27,872 bases of DNA, taken from positions 1 through 27,872 of IMG/VR virus record IMGVR_UViG_3300024353_000057; one strand, 5' to 3'. The notes under the pieces are model-generated. The model saw only the letters and a list, made by a program, of their open reading frames with translations. It was not told where the DNA came from and searched no databases. A program made the position numbers and the translations under genes. Shown here one piece after another: positions 15,961 to 22,751 of this stretch. Source of the DNA: a virus. Position 1 is the first letter of the stretch. Every line of letters begins with the position of its first letter.

Positions 15961-17463
15961 ATGGTTTCACCCTTAACAGAGAAGCGCTCATTTGACTTCA
16001 CTGACCACGCATGTCTTGAATGTGGGCGCAAGTGCTCTGGACGTCGTTCTATTGGCAACCACATCAACCGTGCACACGACATTGACCTGATGTCTTACAC
16101 GCTCAAGCACATGTTCGGTGGTATCAGACCCAAGTGTCTCTGCGGATGTGATGAGCCTGCTCCATGGCATGAAACACAATACAGGTTCTGCGATTTTATC
16201 AATGGCCACAATCGTCGTGTTTTTGCAAAAAACACCGTAGATGATAGCGTCGAACAATCGAAGCCAACATCATTGGCAGACGTGCTTGTTTCTCGTGTCA
16301 AGGATGCAACTGCGGGGCTTCTAGCACATCGCTCCAACGCATTCAAATTTAAGGATGATGATGACCCAATCATATCACGTGAAGAGCTCATTCGTATAAA
16401 TGAGACTACGATATTTCCTGATGCTCCGGGCCGTGATTTTACACGTGATGTGCTGAAACCTCTCCTTCATCAGTTTTATCAGGCGTACGTCGCACATCAT
16501 GGGTGGTTCTACCCAGAGACAGACATGTCTGTGAGTGCTGCAATCGATAGGGTCAAGAACCACAGCATCGATTATCAAAGCGATATCATCTCATCGCTTG
16601 GTAATGCAGGTAGCCCGTATCTTAAGGCGATGTTCAAATCATACTGGGACGTTGATGATGGGCCTGTGCGCTCTTTTGATGATTTTAAGAAACGAGACTC
16701 AGTGTTGAGATATCGTTTGGGTCTGAACACATCAAAGCCATACACGTATGAGCTGTCTGACGGCATGATTGTGACGTGTCATGAAACGTTTGATATCAAC
16801 ATCAAGAACATACGATACGGGTTCATCGTTCAACGTGCGGCAGTGTCATGGTTTAAGCCCACTGCTGCGTTTGAGATATACAGACGATTTCTTAAGAGCG
16901 TCGATACACCTGTAGTCTGGGACCCATCATGTGGATTTGGAGCACGCTTGCTTGGGTTTGTTGCATCGCATCCAAATGGCACATACATCGGCACGGAACC
17001 AGCGTCGAAGACATACGCTGACCTGTGTAGATTAAAAAAGTCATTGAACAGCGTTGCACAGAACGTGAAGATTGATATTAGACAGCACGGAAGTGAGGTT
17101 GTTCTTGACGGCGTAGCTGATGGTAGCGTCGATTTTGTTTTTACTAGCCCGCCGTATTTTGACAGAGAGTGCTATTTCAATGAACCAGGACAGTGTTGGC
17201 TTGACCATCCCAACGAAAGTGCATGGGTGTCTGGATATTTGATTCCCACATTCACTGAGGCACATCGAATTCTTAAGAATGGTAGCCACATTGTGATAAA
17301 CATCGATGAACAGAACAGGGACCTCATCATTCATGCTGCCCTTGGCGTCGGCTTCATTCAGGAAAACGGGCTCAGATTATCAATTGGACGAGACCATTTC
17401 AGTAAGAAGACGGGAAACAGCGGTCAAAAGACAGAGCCGATTCTTGTGTTTAGGAAACCGTGA
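15961..17463 (+). CDS. DNA methyltransferase (N4-C or N6-A type) with N-terminal zinc-finger module
   Basis: The 500-residue protein starts with a zinc-binding module (Cys18, Cys21, His34, His39, then YTLKHMFGGIRPK and Cys59, 61, 63) that aligns with the N-terminus of the preceding nuclease. The catalytic part has a SAM-binding motif, DPSCGFGARLLG, from residue 321 and a catalytic motif, TSPPYF, from residue 395. The order is that of gamma-type amino-methyltransferases, with a region such as SDGMIVTCHETFDINIKNIRYG before the SAM motif. It should methylate an exocyclic amino group in DNA, but the base and site cannot be read from sequence. Codon use is like the structural genes. It could protect phage DNA from host enzymes or from the neighbouring nuclease. 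Confidence 0.88.
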   Translation: MVSPLTEKRSFDFTDHACLECGRKCSGRRSIGNHINRAHDIDLMSYTLKHMFGGIRPKCLCGCDEPAPWHETQYRFCDFINGHNRRVFAKNTVDDSVEQSKPTSLADVLVSRVKDATAGLLAHRSNAFKFKDDDDPIISREELIRINETTIFPDAPGRDFTRDVLKPLLHQFYQAYVAHHGWFYPETDMSVSAAIDRVKNHSIDYQSDIISSLGNAGSPYLKAMFKSYWDVDDGPVRSFDDFKKRDSVLRYRLGLNTSKPYTYELSDGMIVTCHETFDINIKNIRYGFIVQRAAVSWFKPTAAFEIYRRFLKSVDTPVVWDPSCGFGARLLGFVASHPNGTYIGTEPASKTYADLCRLKKSLNSVAQNVKIDIRQHGSEVVLDGVADGSVDFVFTSPPYFDRECYFNEPGQCWLDHPNESAWVSGYLIPTFTEAHRILKNGSHIVINIDEQNRDLIIHAALGVGFIQENGLRLSIGRDHFSKKTGNSGQKTEPILVFRKP

Positions 17464-17466
17464 TTC

Positions 17467-17784
17467 ATGACGAGCGTCGTTAATCTTTACAAGGAACAGT
17501 ACGACGTATACATCGGTCGCCCGGGCAAAGGCCGTGATGGATACTTCGGAAATCCCATCAGGGTGGATGAAGTATGTGATGTCTGTGGTGATGTGCATCA
17601 TTCATCTGGCGAAACACTGCATTGCTTTGAGGCATACTTCAATGATAGGATTATGAATGATGATGCATTCAAGCTGCGTGTCATTGAGCTCAGGGGAAAG
17701 AGATTGGGTTGTTTTTGTAAGCCGAAGAAGTGTCATGGTGATATCATCGTGCGTTATCTAGACACAGAGAATCATAACGACTAG
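17467..17784 (+). CDS. DUF4326-type small protein
   Basis: The 105-residue protein matches what I know of the DUF4326 family. It starts VVNLYKEQYDVYIGRPGKG, has GYFGNP near residue 30, and ends in LRGKRLGCFCKPKKCHGD near residues 76-93. A Cys pair (CDVCGDVHH) and the CFCKP..CHG motif could bind metal. The family is common in phages and bacteria, and its biochemical role is not established to my knowledge. It starts 4 bp after the methyltransferase stop, so it is probably co-transcribed with it. Confidence 0.85.
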   Translation: MTSVVNLYKEQYDVYIGRPGKGRDGYFGNPIRVDEVCDVCGDVHHSSGETLHCFEAYFNDRIMNDDAFKLRVIELRGKRLGCFCKPKKCHGDIIVRYLDTENHND

Positions 17785-17842
17785 GTACTGTCACATGACG
17801 ATATTCACGCACACGAACGCACTTATAACGAATATTAGTGCT

Positions 17843-18113
17843 ATGACAACGACTAACGTCGATAATCGTCACTTTCATGTCGGTGATGTTGTCATGGCAA
17901 AAAAAGTCCTTCGTCTTTTTTCAAATGACAATCAACACCCATAACATCGTCGACGCTGTGACAGGAGATATCTTTCTTGTAGTTAGCGCTCGTTATGATT
18001 TCAATGAATTTAACAACACACAATTGATTGTTCTTTTTAAAGAACAGCTGTTCTTTATGAAATTTGCAAGCTATCATGTTGATGATTACCTTGACGTTAT
18101 TTCAAGGGCATGA
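17843..18113 (+). pseudogene. Small gene apparently split by a +1 frameshift
   Basis: Two overlapping frames look like two parts of one protein. From ATG 17843 the first frame gives MTTTNVDNRHFHVGDVVMAK and then VLRLFSNDNQHP, before stopping at 17942. The second frame continues from about 17940 with HNIVDAVTGDIFLVVSARYD and goes on for about 40 more residues to the stop at 18111-18113. Joined, they make a natural small protein of about 90 residues, starting with a VGDVV-type beta strand. The second frame alone has an ATG at 17877 and 78 codons, but its first 20 residues are unconvincing. The overlap holds A7 (17899-17905) and T6 runs, where an indel or sequencing error is likely. Function unknown. 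The surrounding 380 bp (17785-18164) has no other gene. Confidence 0.5.
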
Positions 18114-18164
18114 GTTAGTTTAGCAATGAAACATAGCATAGCTGTGTGATACCATGCTTAGTAT

Positions 18165-18428
18165 ATGGCACAACAGCCTGATTTTGATGACATGTCTTTT
18201 GAAGAGGTCAGTCGCCTCTTTGATAGGGTCTATGATGCATATCATGAGAAGCTATCGGAGCTTCCATCATTCGAACAAGAGAGGATGAGGTCTGAAGAAG
18301 ACGCATCTAATGCATCTGCTGGTGAGAGGCATCTTGCTAGACGCTTGGATGTGCTTACAGCGACAACGACAAATGTTGTTCGACTCTTGACAGAGATTCG
18401 TGACCTGATGAAGGGAAAGACCAACTGA
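18165..18428 (+). CDS. Small helical protein upstream of clpP, unknown
   Basis: The 87-residue protein is acidic at the N-terminus ([20 protein letters not shown]) and ends in a long helix ([30 protein letters not shown]) with a heptad-like hydrophobic pattern. The TGA overlaps the ClpP start (TGATG), so the two should be translationally coupled. It could be an adaptor or partner of the protease, but this is only positional inference. TAGTAT sits directly before the ATG, and no Shine-Dalgarno is visible. Confidence 0.72.
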   Translation: MAQQPDFDDMSFEEVSRLFDRVYDAYHEKLSELPSFEQERMRSEEDASNASAGERHLARRLDVLTATTTNVVRLLTEIRDLMKGKTN

Positions 18429-19012
18429 TGAAAAACATGATTCCCACCGTCATCGAGATGACGAACAACGGTGAGCGAGCATATGATATTTGGTCTCGCT
18501 TGATGAAGGATAGAATCCTTTTTCTTGGTTCTGAGATTGATGACCACGTTGCAAACATCCTCGTTGCTCAGTTGCTTTTTCTTCATAGCGAAGACCCTGA
18601 GAAGAAAATCGACCTCTACATCAATAGTCCTGGAGGGTCTGTGACGGCTGGCCTTGCAATCTATGACACGATGCAATTCATCAGATGTCCTGTTGCGACG
18701 ACATGTGTCGGCATGGCAGCGTCGATGGGTGCAGTCCTTCTCTGCGCAGGAGAACCTGGAATGCGGCGCGCGCTCCCAAATTCTCAGGTGATGATACATC
18801 AACCTCTCGGTGGTGCATTCGGACAGGCATCTGACATTGAGATTCGGTCGCGTGAGATTGTGAAGACGAAAAACAAGCTGTCAAAAATCATCGCTAGTCA
18901 TAGCGGTCAGACAATTGAAAAGGTCATCTTAGATTGTGACCGTGATTGCTATCTAACGCCTGAGGAGGCGCTAGCGTATGGTATAGTTGATAGCGTCGTT
19001 GGGAGTAAATGA
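18428..19012 (+). CDS. clpP: ClpP-like ATP-dependent Clp protease proteolytic subunit
   Basis: The 194-residue protein is full length for ClpP without a propeptide. It has the oligomerisation and substrate-groove motif [19 protein letters not shown]. The catalytic triad is Ser99 in GMAASMG, His124 in [10 protein letters not shown], and Asp173 in [18 protein letters not shown]. ClpP forms double heptamer rings that degrade proteins fed by a Clp unfoldase. No unfoldase gene is in the window, so it would use a host ClpX or ClpA, work with phage proteins, or act on phage head proteins. It overlaps the upstream small gene, and its stop overlaps the next one. Phage-encoded ClpP is known, but its purpose is not settled. 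Confidence 0.95.
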   Translation: MKNMIPTVIEMTNNGERAYDIWSRLMKDRILFLGSEIDDHVANILVAQLLFLHSEDPEKKIDLYINSPGGSVTAGLAIYDTMQFIRCPVATTCVGMAASMGAVLLCAGEPGMRRALPNSQVMIHQPLGGAFGQASDIEIRSREIVKTKNKLSKIIASHSGQTIEKVILDCDRDCYLTPEEALAYGIVDSVVGSK

Positions 19013-19350
19013 TGAGTAAACTGATTGATAAGTCTCTTGTGTGGATTCCGTTTCCAGGTCTAAACCGAGAGACAATCCTTAATGACCTGACGTCTGATGC
19101 GCTTGCCCATCGTGATTGCGGAGACCACGTCTGGGTTGCATCAATGGACCACAACGGCACGCTCTTATACTGCTACGCAGTTAGAGTCGCACCATATCAG
19201 CACGGAGATAAAGAGATATCTGTTTGGTACGTTAAGAGAATTCCTGAGTCAGTGGGTCCTGATGTTTATGATTGTCCTGTTGATATCATGGAGATGTGTC
19301 GATTGACGAATGCAGACTGGCGACAACAGGTGATGTCGCGCAGCCATTGA
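19012..19350 (+). CDS. Unknown small protein downstream of clpP
   Basis: The product has 112 residues from ATG 19012, or 113 from ATG 19009. GGGAG at 19001-19005 has better spacing to 19012. The sequence looks like a compact alpha/beta fold with many aromatic residues (SLVWIPFPGLNRETI, CGDHVWVASMDHNGTLLYCY, EISVWYVKRIPESV). No family was recognised. The start overlaps the clpP stop, and the next gene follows 1 bp after its stop, so it sits in a tight operon. Confidence 0.75.
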   Translation: MSKLIDKSLVWIPFPGLNRETILNDLTSDALAHRDCGDHVWVASMDHNGTLLYCYAVRVAPYQHGDKEISVWYVKRIPESVGPDVYDCPVDIMEMCRLTNADWRQQVMSRSH

Positions 19351-19351
19351 T

Positions 19352-19876
19352 ATGGACAGGGTTGCTCTTATAGATGTTTGTGATGTCGTCGCCGACCTTT
19401 GCGGTGAAACGCTAAGACGACTCGATATCAAGCTTCCGAATGAGATAGTTGATTGGGATATATTCAACAACGTCTCAAAAGAAGACGGAGCTCGTATCAA
19501 AGAGCTCTATAACATGCAGTCATTTTGGAAAGAGCTTCCCGTCATTCCAAATGCCCAACAGGGCGTCAATGCATTACGTGAGCTTGGTTATCGAATACAC
19601 TGGATTACGTCGCCGTGGTATAGCTGTGATAACTGGGAGAACATCAGGCGTGATTGGCTAACGAGGAATTTTGGTACGGGCCCGCTTGATATGACATCGA
19701 CCGCAGAGAAGTATCGGTTTGACGGTGATATCTTCATTGATGATAGACCGAAACATGTGATGCAGTGGCAGCAGCATCATCCAAACTCACATGCATGGCT
19801 TTTCGGTTCACGCCTCAACGGTTATTTTAAGTGGCCCAGAAAGTGTGTGTGGGGTGCAGAAGGCATTATGCCGTGA
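19352..19876 (+). CDS. HAD-family 5'(3')-deoxyribonucleotidase-like protein with altered motif I
   Basis: The 174-residue protein fits the NT5C-type HAD phosphatases. Motif I is ALIDVCDVVADL, motif II is HWITSPW (Thr86), a motif III lysine candidate is Lys120, and motif IV is IFIDDRPKHV (Asp130, Asp131). These enzymes remove phosphate from deoxyribonucleoside monophosphates, and in phages they would adjust nucleotide pools. In the usual DxDG motif the second Asp is the general acid/base. Here the order is Asp8-Val-Cys10-Asp11, so that position is Cys. Activity may be reduced or altered, or Asp11 may stand in. The ATG lies 1 bp after the previous stop. Confidence 0.82.
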   Translation: MDRVALIDVCDVVADLCGETLRRLDIKLPNEIVDWDIFNNVSKEDGARIKELYNMQSFWKELPVIPNAQQGVNALRELGYRIHWITSPWYSCDNWENIRRDWLTRNFGTGPLDMTSTAEKYRFDGDIFIDDRPKHVMQWQQHHPNSHAWLFGSRLNGYFKWPRKCVWGAEGIMP

Positions 19877-19917
19877 ATATCTGTTGATTGTTGTGATACG
19901 ATTGATAATATCATGGA

Positions 19918-20544
19918 ATGCTTCGTATGAAAGAAAGAAGCCTCATCTGCAAGGAGTGTGAAAAACATGTCGCTAACACTCGTAATGTTCTGTCTAGGCA
20001 CATTCGTTCTGTTCATGGGATTGAGTGGCCAGATTATTATGTTAAGCATGAGATGGCAGGCGTTTGGCCAACCTGTGCGTGTGGTTGTGGCTCACGGCTT
20101 GAGTGGCACAAGGGTGGGTTTGGAAAATACATCACTGGACATGATGTTCGTGCACAGACGAGTGTCGTTCGTGAGCATCTGAGGCCAGGGTGGATTACTA
20201 ATCCATTCACGGGTCGTGAAGAGAACATCATGTCTGATGCTGCAATTGCATTCATGGAGCATTGCATCGATAAAAATGACCCAGTGACGTCTGACCACGG
20301 GTTCCGTGTCGGATGGGAAGACTCAAAGGGTTCTGTGAAGTTTTTGATACCGACATTCAAGCACATAAAAAAGAAATTGATTCTCATAATTGATGAATGC
20401 GTCGATTTAGATTTTAATCGTCGTGTGATTGGTCTCAAGCAGTGGTGTGATATGCATCAACACTCGATGCTTGTCATCAAGCCCACGAAGGGTGGCTTTG
20501 ATGTCGTCAGTGGTTATCGTCCGAAGGGTATTACCGATGCGTAA
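19918..20544 (+). CDS. Zinc-finger protein with degenerate PD-(D/E)XK-like domain
   Basis: The 208-residue protein has the same N-terminal module as the two genes at 14924 and 15961: Cys11, Cys14, His28, His33, then YYVKHEMAGVWP and a CACGCG cluster (Cys53, 55, 57), and a KYITGHD turn. The C-terminal half aligns with the nuclease domain of the 14924 protein, but each catalytic position is lost: Glu229 becomes Ala109, Asp265 becomes Thr146 (LIPTFKHI), Glu276 becomes Ile157 and Lys278 becomes Asp159 (KLILIIDE). The basic repeat region between the two domains is missing. It may therefore bind DNA without cutting. The start is ATG 19918, or ATG 19927 three codons later. No Shine-Dalgarno is visible, but GATAAT ends 8 bp before the start. 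Confidence 0.8.
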   Translation: MLRMKERSLICKECEKHVANTRNVLSRHIRSVHGIEWPDYYVKHEMAGVWPTCACGCGSRLEWHKGGFGKYITGHDVRAQTSVVREHLRPGWITNPFTGREENIMSDAAIAFMEHCIDKNDPVTSDHGFRVGWEDSKGSVKFLIPTFKHIKKKLILIIDECVDLDFNRRVIGLKQWCDMHQHSMLVIKPTKGGFDVVSGYRPKGITDA

Positions 20545-20809
20545 TACAAAAAAAGTAAGTGAAATGAAGCACTTCATACGTCGTGCAAAAGAGCGCTTCG
20601 GGCTTGAGTTGCGGACGTGTGATGTCAACGACATCATATCGAAGATACGGTCGGGCACTGCAATGTTCATAGAAAAGCAATCGCTACGATGCTCATTGTT
20701 CTGTGTCGTCATTAATGATGTAGAGATGTTCATTGTGTATGATAAGCATCGAAAGATGATTGTGACATGCATGACTCGTGAGATGATTGAAGAAAACTCT
20801 TTACAATGA
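20537..20809 (+). CDS. Small unknown protein overlapping the zinc-finger gene
   Basis: The frame is open further upstream (to 20429) but lies inside the zinc-finger gene there. ATG 20537 overlaps that gene's stop by 8 bp, and ATG 20564 is an alternative. From 20537 the product has 90 residues: a basic helix (EMKHFIRRAKERFGLEL) followed by beta strands (SLFCVVINDVEMFIVYD, KMIVTCMTREMI). The RRAKERFG start with a final YDxxxxxIVT strand is a pattern seen in small phage proteins of unknown function. The fold is reminiscent of RelE/BrnT-like small proteins, but I would not claim toxin activity. Confidence 0.7.
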   Translation: MRNTKKVSEMKHFIRRAKERFGLELRTCDVNDIISKIRSGTAMFIEKQSLRCSLFCVVINDVEMFIVYDKHRKMIVTCMTREMIEENSLQ

Positions 20810-21030
20810 CGACGATGCAAAATAACTGGATAAATGCACGTGACCTTAAAGAGGGTGATATCGTTTTAAGAGCATGTAAAAAGGATGGTCATCGACCACA
20901 CATGTGGATTGTGCTAAAGACACAGCACGGCACCATAGACCATCAGCATTTTGCAGGCATTGATTTTATCACGTGTTGTGGTGAGCTAAATCATAACGTA
21001 TTTGAAGACATCTACCAGTTTGCTATATAA
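20806..21030 (+). CDS. Small unknown protein
   Basis: The 74-residue protein starts at an ATG overlapping the preceding stop (ATGA). It has a compact beta-rich pattern (DLKEGDIVLRACKKDG, HMWIVLKTQHGTI) and several His and Cys residues (DHQHFAG, ITCCGELNHN) that could bind metal. No family was recognised. The gene ends 7 bp before the next likely start. Confidence 0.65.
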   Translation: MTTMQNNWINARDLKEGDIVLRACKKDGHRPHMWIVLKTQHGTIDHQHFAGIDFITCCGELNHNVFEDIYQFAI

Positions 21031-21031
21031 T
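21002..21031 (+). promoter_or_regulatory. Candidate sigma70-like promoter with -10 close to the start codon
   Basis: TTGAAG at 21002-21007 and TATAAT at 21026-21031 (within TATATAAT) are spaced by 18 bp. The -10 box ends 6 bp before ATG 21038, so the transcript would start at or near the start codon. There is no Shine-Dalgarno for this gene. Confidence 0.4.
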
Positions 21032-21037
21032 CCATTA

Positions 21038-21478
21038 ATGGACATACAGCAATTAATGCCGGCGCGCCCCAAAAAGCCCGCACTTCCTAAGAAGCCCAAG
21101 CAGTTTGTTAAAAAGACTGTGACAGTGTGGTCGTCTAATGATGGAACAACAACGTTAGCAGACATACTTCATCTCATTCCAGATGATGTGCCCGCTGAAA
21201 ACATAAACATCAGCATCACACAGTCGACGGGAAATAGCACAGCAATCGTTCAGGCGTCGTACAGTAACGATGTCATCAACGTAATGTATGATGAGCAGCT
21301 TGTTGCTTATGAACAGAGACTCAAGCAATATGAGAAAGAGCTTGTCGATTGGACAACGCTAGATGAAGAATGGTTACGTCAAAAAGAGCATCTTGAGACA
21401 CATGTTTTGAACTTTCAGCGTGAGATTGTGGCAGCACTGGACGTGCTACATGCTGATTACCTGATACTTAATCATTGA
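21038..21478 (+). CDS. Unknown protein with basic N-terminus and coiled-coil C-terminus
   Basis: The start is placed at ATG 21038, because the upstream in-frame TTG at 21002 overlaps the previous gene and gives an unlikely leader. The 146-residue protein has a Lys/Pro-rich N-terminus (ARPKKPALPKKPKQFVKK). A small folded part follows (TTTLADILHLIPDDVPAENI, then a beta strand ISITQSTGNSTAIVQASY). It ends with a charged helix (YEQRLKQYEKELVDWTTLDE) likely to form a coiled coil. No family was recognised. Its stop overlaps the next start (ATGA). Confidence 0.72.
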   Translation: MDIQQLMPARPKKPALPKKPKQFVKKTVTVWSSNDGTTTLADILHLIPDDVPAENINISITQSTGNSTAIVQASYSNDVINVMYDEQLVAYEQRLKQYEKELVDWTTLDEEWLRQKEHLETHVLNFQREIVAALDVLHADYLILNH

Positions 21479-22203
21479 TGAAGAAGGAAATTCGCCTAAA
21501 AGAAAAGCTGTCATACAACGGGTGGCTTCCCATGGATGATGAGGTCGATGATACACCGGCTGATGCAGCTAGATTGCACCTCGAAGCTCTTGAAGCAATC
21601 AGGTTCATGGTAAGGTCTGAGGTGGATGGCCAACATGGTAATGGGCTCAGTGATGTTCTGGGTGCATTGCATGCATTATCGATATGCTATAAGACGGCGC
21701 ATTGGCTATCAAATGGCGAAAATTTTTATGGCGACCATCTTCTATTTCAGCGCCTGTATGAGGATATCTCTGATGAGATAGACTCTGTTGCAGAGCGTAT
21801 GGTCGGCGTGATGGGAGATGGAGCAACATCTTTGATGGAGCCTTTGAAGCTACTCACTGTCGCATCAACAATCATCAGCTCATACCCACGCCACGGCGCA
21901 GATGTGTCGCTTCTTGACGCAGAAAAAATGTTTCAAGCGACCGTCATTGCTACGTTAAAGAATGCATCATCACCTGGGTTAGAGAACCTGCTACAAGGGA
22001 TTGCAGATAAACACGACGAACATCTTTATCTGCTTCAACAACGCGAAAAGCGCACCAGCATAGAGGCAGCTTGCATGCAGCCCGATATCGGCGAGGCAAA
22101 GAAGAAAAAGCTTCGTGCTCCAAAGACATGGAACATCGGAGGGCCGATATCAACAGACCCTGGGCTCCAAGCGTATGGTTCAAGTAGCACCGCCGGCCAA
22201 TGA
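21475..22203 (+). CDS. Dps/ferritin-like protein
   Basis: The 242-residue protein contains the Dps-type ferritin motif at about residues 64-112: ALHALSICYKTAHWLSNGEN followed by FYGDHLLFQRLYEDISDEID and SVAERMVGVMG. Candidate ferroxidase ligands are His76, His88, Asp103 and Glu107. The position usually held by Asp or Glu next to His88 is Gln92, so metal chemistry may be altered. Dps proteins form 12-mers that oxidise and store iron and can protect DNA. The protein is longer than typical Dps (about 160-190 residues), with an N-terminal extension and a basic C-terminal tail (GEAKKKKLRAPKTW) that might bind DNA. It lies just before the neck genes, so a virion-associated role is also possible. 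Confidence 0.8.
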   Translation: MMKKEIRLKEKLSYNGWLPMDDEVDDTPADAARLHLEALEAIRFMVRSEVDGQHGNGLSDVLGALHALSICYKTAHWLSNGENFYGDHLLFQRLYEDISDEIDSVAERMVGVMGDGATSLMEPLKLLTVASTIISSYPRHGADVSLLDAEKMFQATVIATLKNASSPGLENLLQGIADKHDEHLYLLQQREKRTSIEAACMQPDIGEAKKKKLRAPKTWNIGGPISTDPGLQAYGSSSTAGQ

Positions 22204-22206
22204 TGA

Positions 22207-22743
22207 ATGCTTAAGCAGTATTTCACAGACATCCTTAAGAAAGGGATGACATCATCACGAACGAGCCTTGCACCTCAATCGTTTGATTACGTTCTTAGGC
22301 TTCTCATGAAGCATGCATCAGAGTCGCCAATATGCGTTGGTGCAGGTATGCCTGTCCTAGCATTTTCATACGATAGGGCTCTAGCGCTTCCTGAGTCTAT
22401 GAGACCCTATGCATTTCGTGAGCTTGGTGATGTTGCGCTTTTTATTGCTGGGTTTTTTGTCGGATACGTCGAGCTAACAGGGGGTCTAACGTATTACATC
22501 GACATGGGAGGAAATGCATACCAATACGCAGGCGACATGCTTTGTAACCCAGTCATGCATGAACTATCATCAAAGTTCAAGCCAATCGTTGGAGCGTTGA
22601 ACGACTCAATGCTTTTGACAGACATAGGCCAACGTCAGACGATAGAGCGACTCTATGACATCCATTCGATACATGGGTCAAGCTCTGCGGCCGTCGCGCT
22701 TATTAGGTCAGGGTATGTGCCAATCATCAACAAAATTGATTAA
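22207..22743 (+). CDS. Unknown protein with a LGDxALFIxGFF motif
   Basis: The 178-residue protein is mainly helical with a conspicuous core, RPYAFRELGDVALFIAGFFV, then GGLTYYIDMGGNAYQYAGD. I recall similar (R..GD.aLF..Gff....YY..mG..AY) blocks in uncharacterised bacterial proteins, so it may be a host-derived family, but I cannot name it or a function. The hydrophobic stretch ALFIAGFFVGYV is short and interrupted, so a membrane segment is uncertain. It starts 4 bp after the Dps-like gene and is likely in the same operon. Confidence 0.75.
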   Translation: MLKQYFTDILKKGMTSSRTSLAPQSFDYVLRLLMKHASESPICVGAGMPVLAFSYDRALALPESMRPYAFRELGDVALFIAGFFVGYVELTGGLTYYIDMGGNAYQYAGDMLCNPVMHELSSKFKPIVGALNDSMLLTDIGQRQTIERLYDIHSIHGSSSAAVALIRSGYVPIINKID

Positions 22744-22751
22744 AATGTCAT

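Noticed and set aside
18242-18802. Minus-strand open frame of 186 codons across the clpP region
   Set aside because: It lies opposite ClpP, whose catalytic triad and family motifs are intact, and it has no motif of its own.
20429-20536. Upstream extension of the small gene at 20537
   Set aside because: The extra 36 codons lie fully inside the zinc-finger gene in another frame and look like random Ser/Val/Arg-rich sequence. ATG 20537 or 20564 is more likely.
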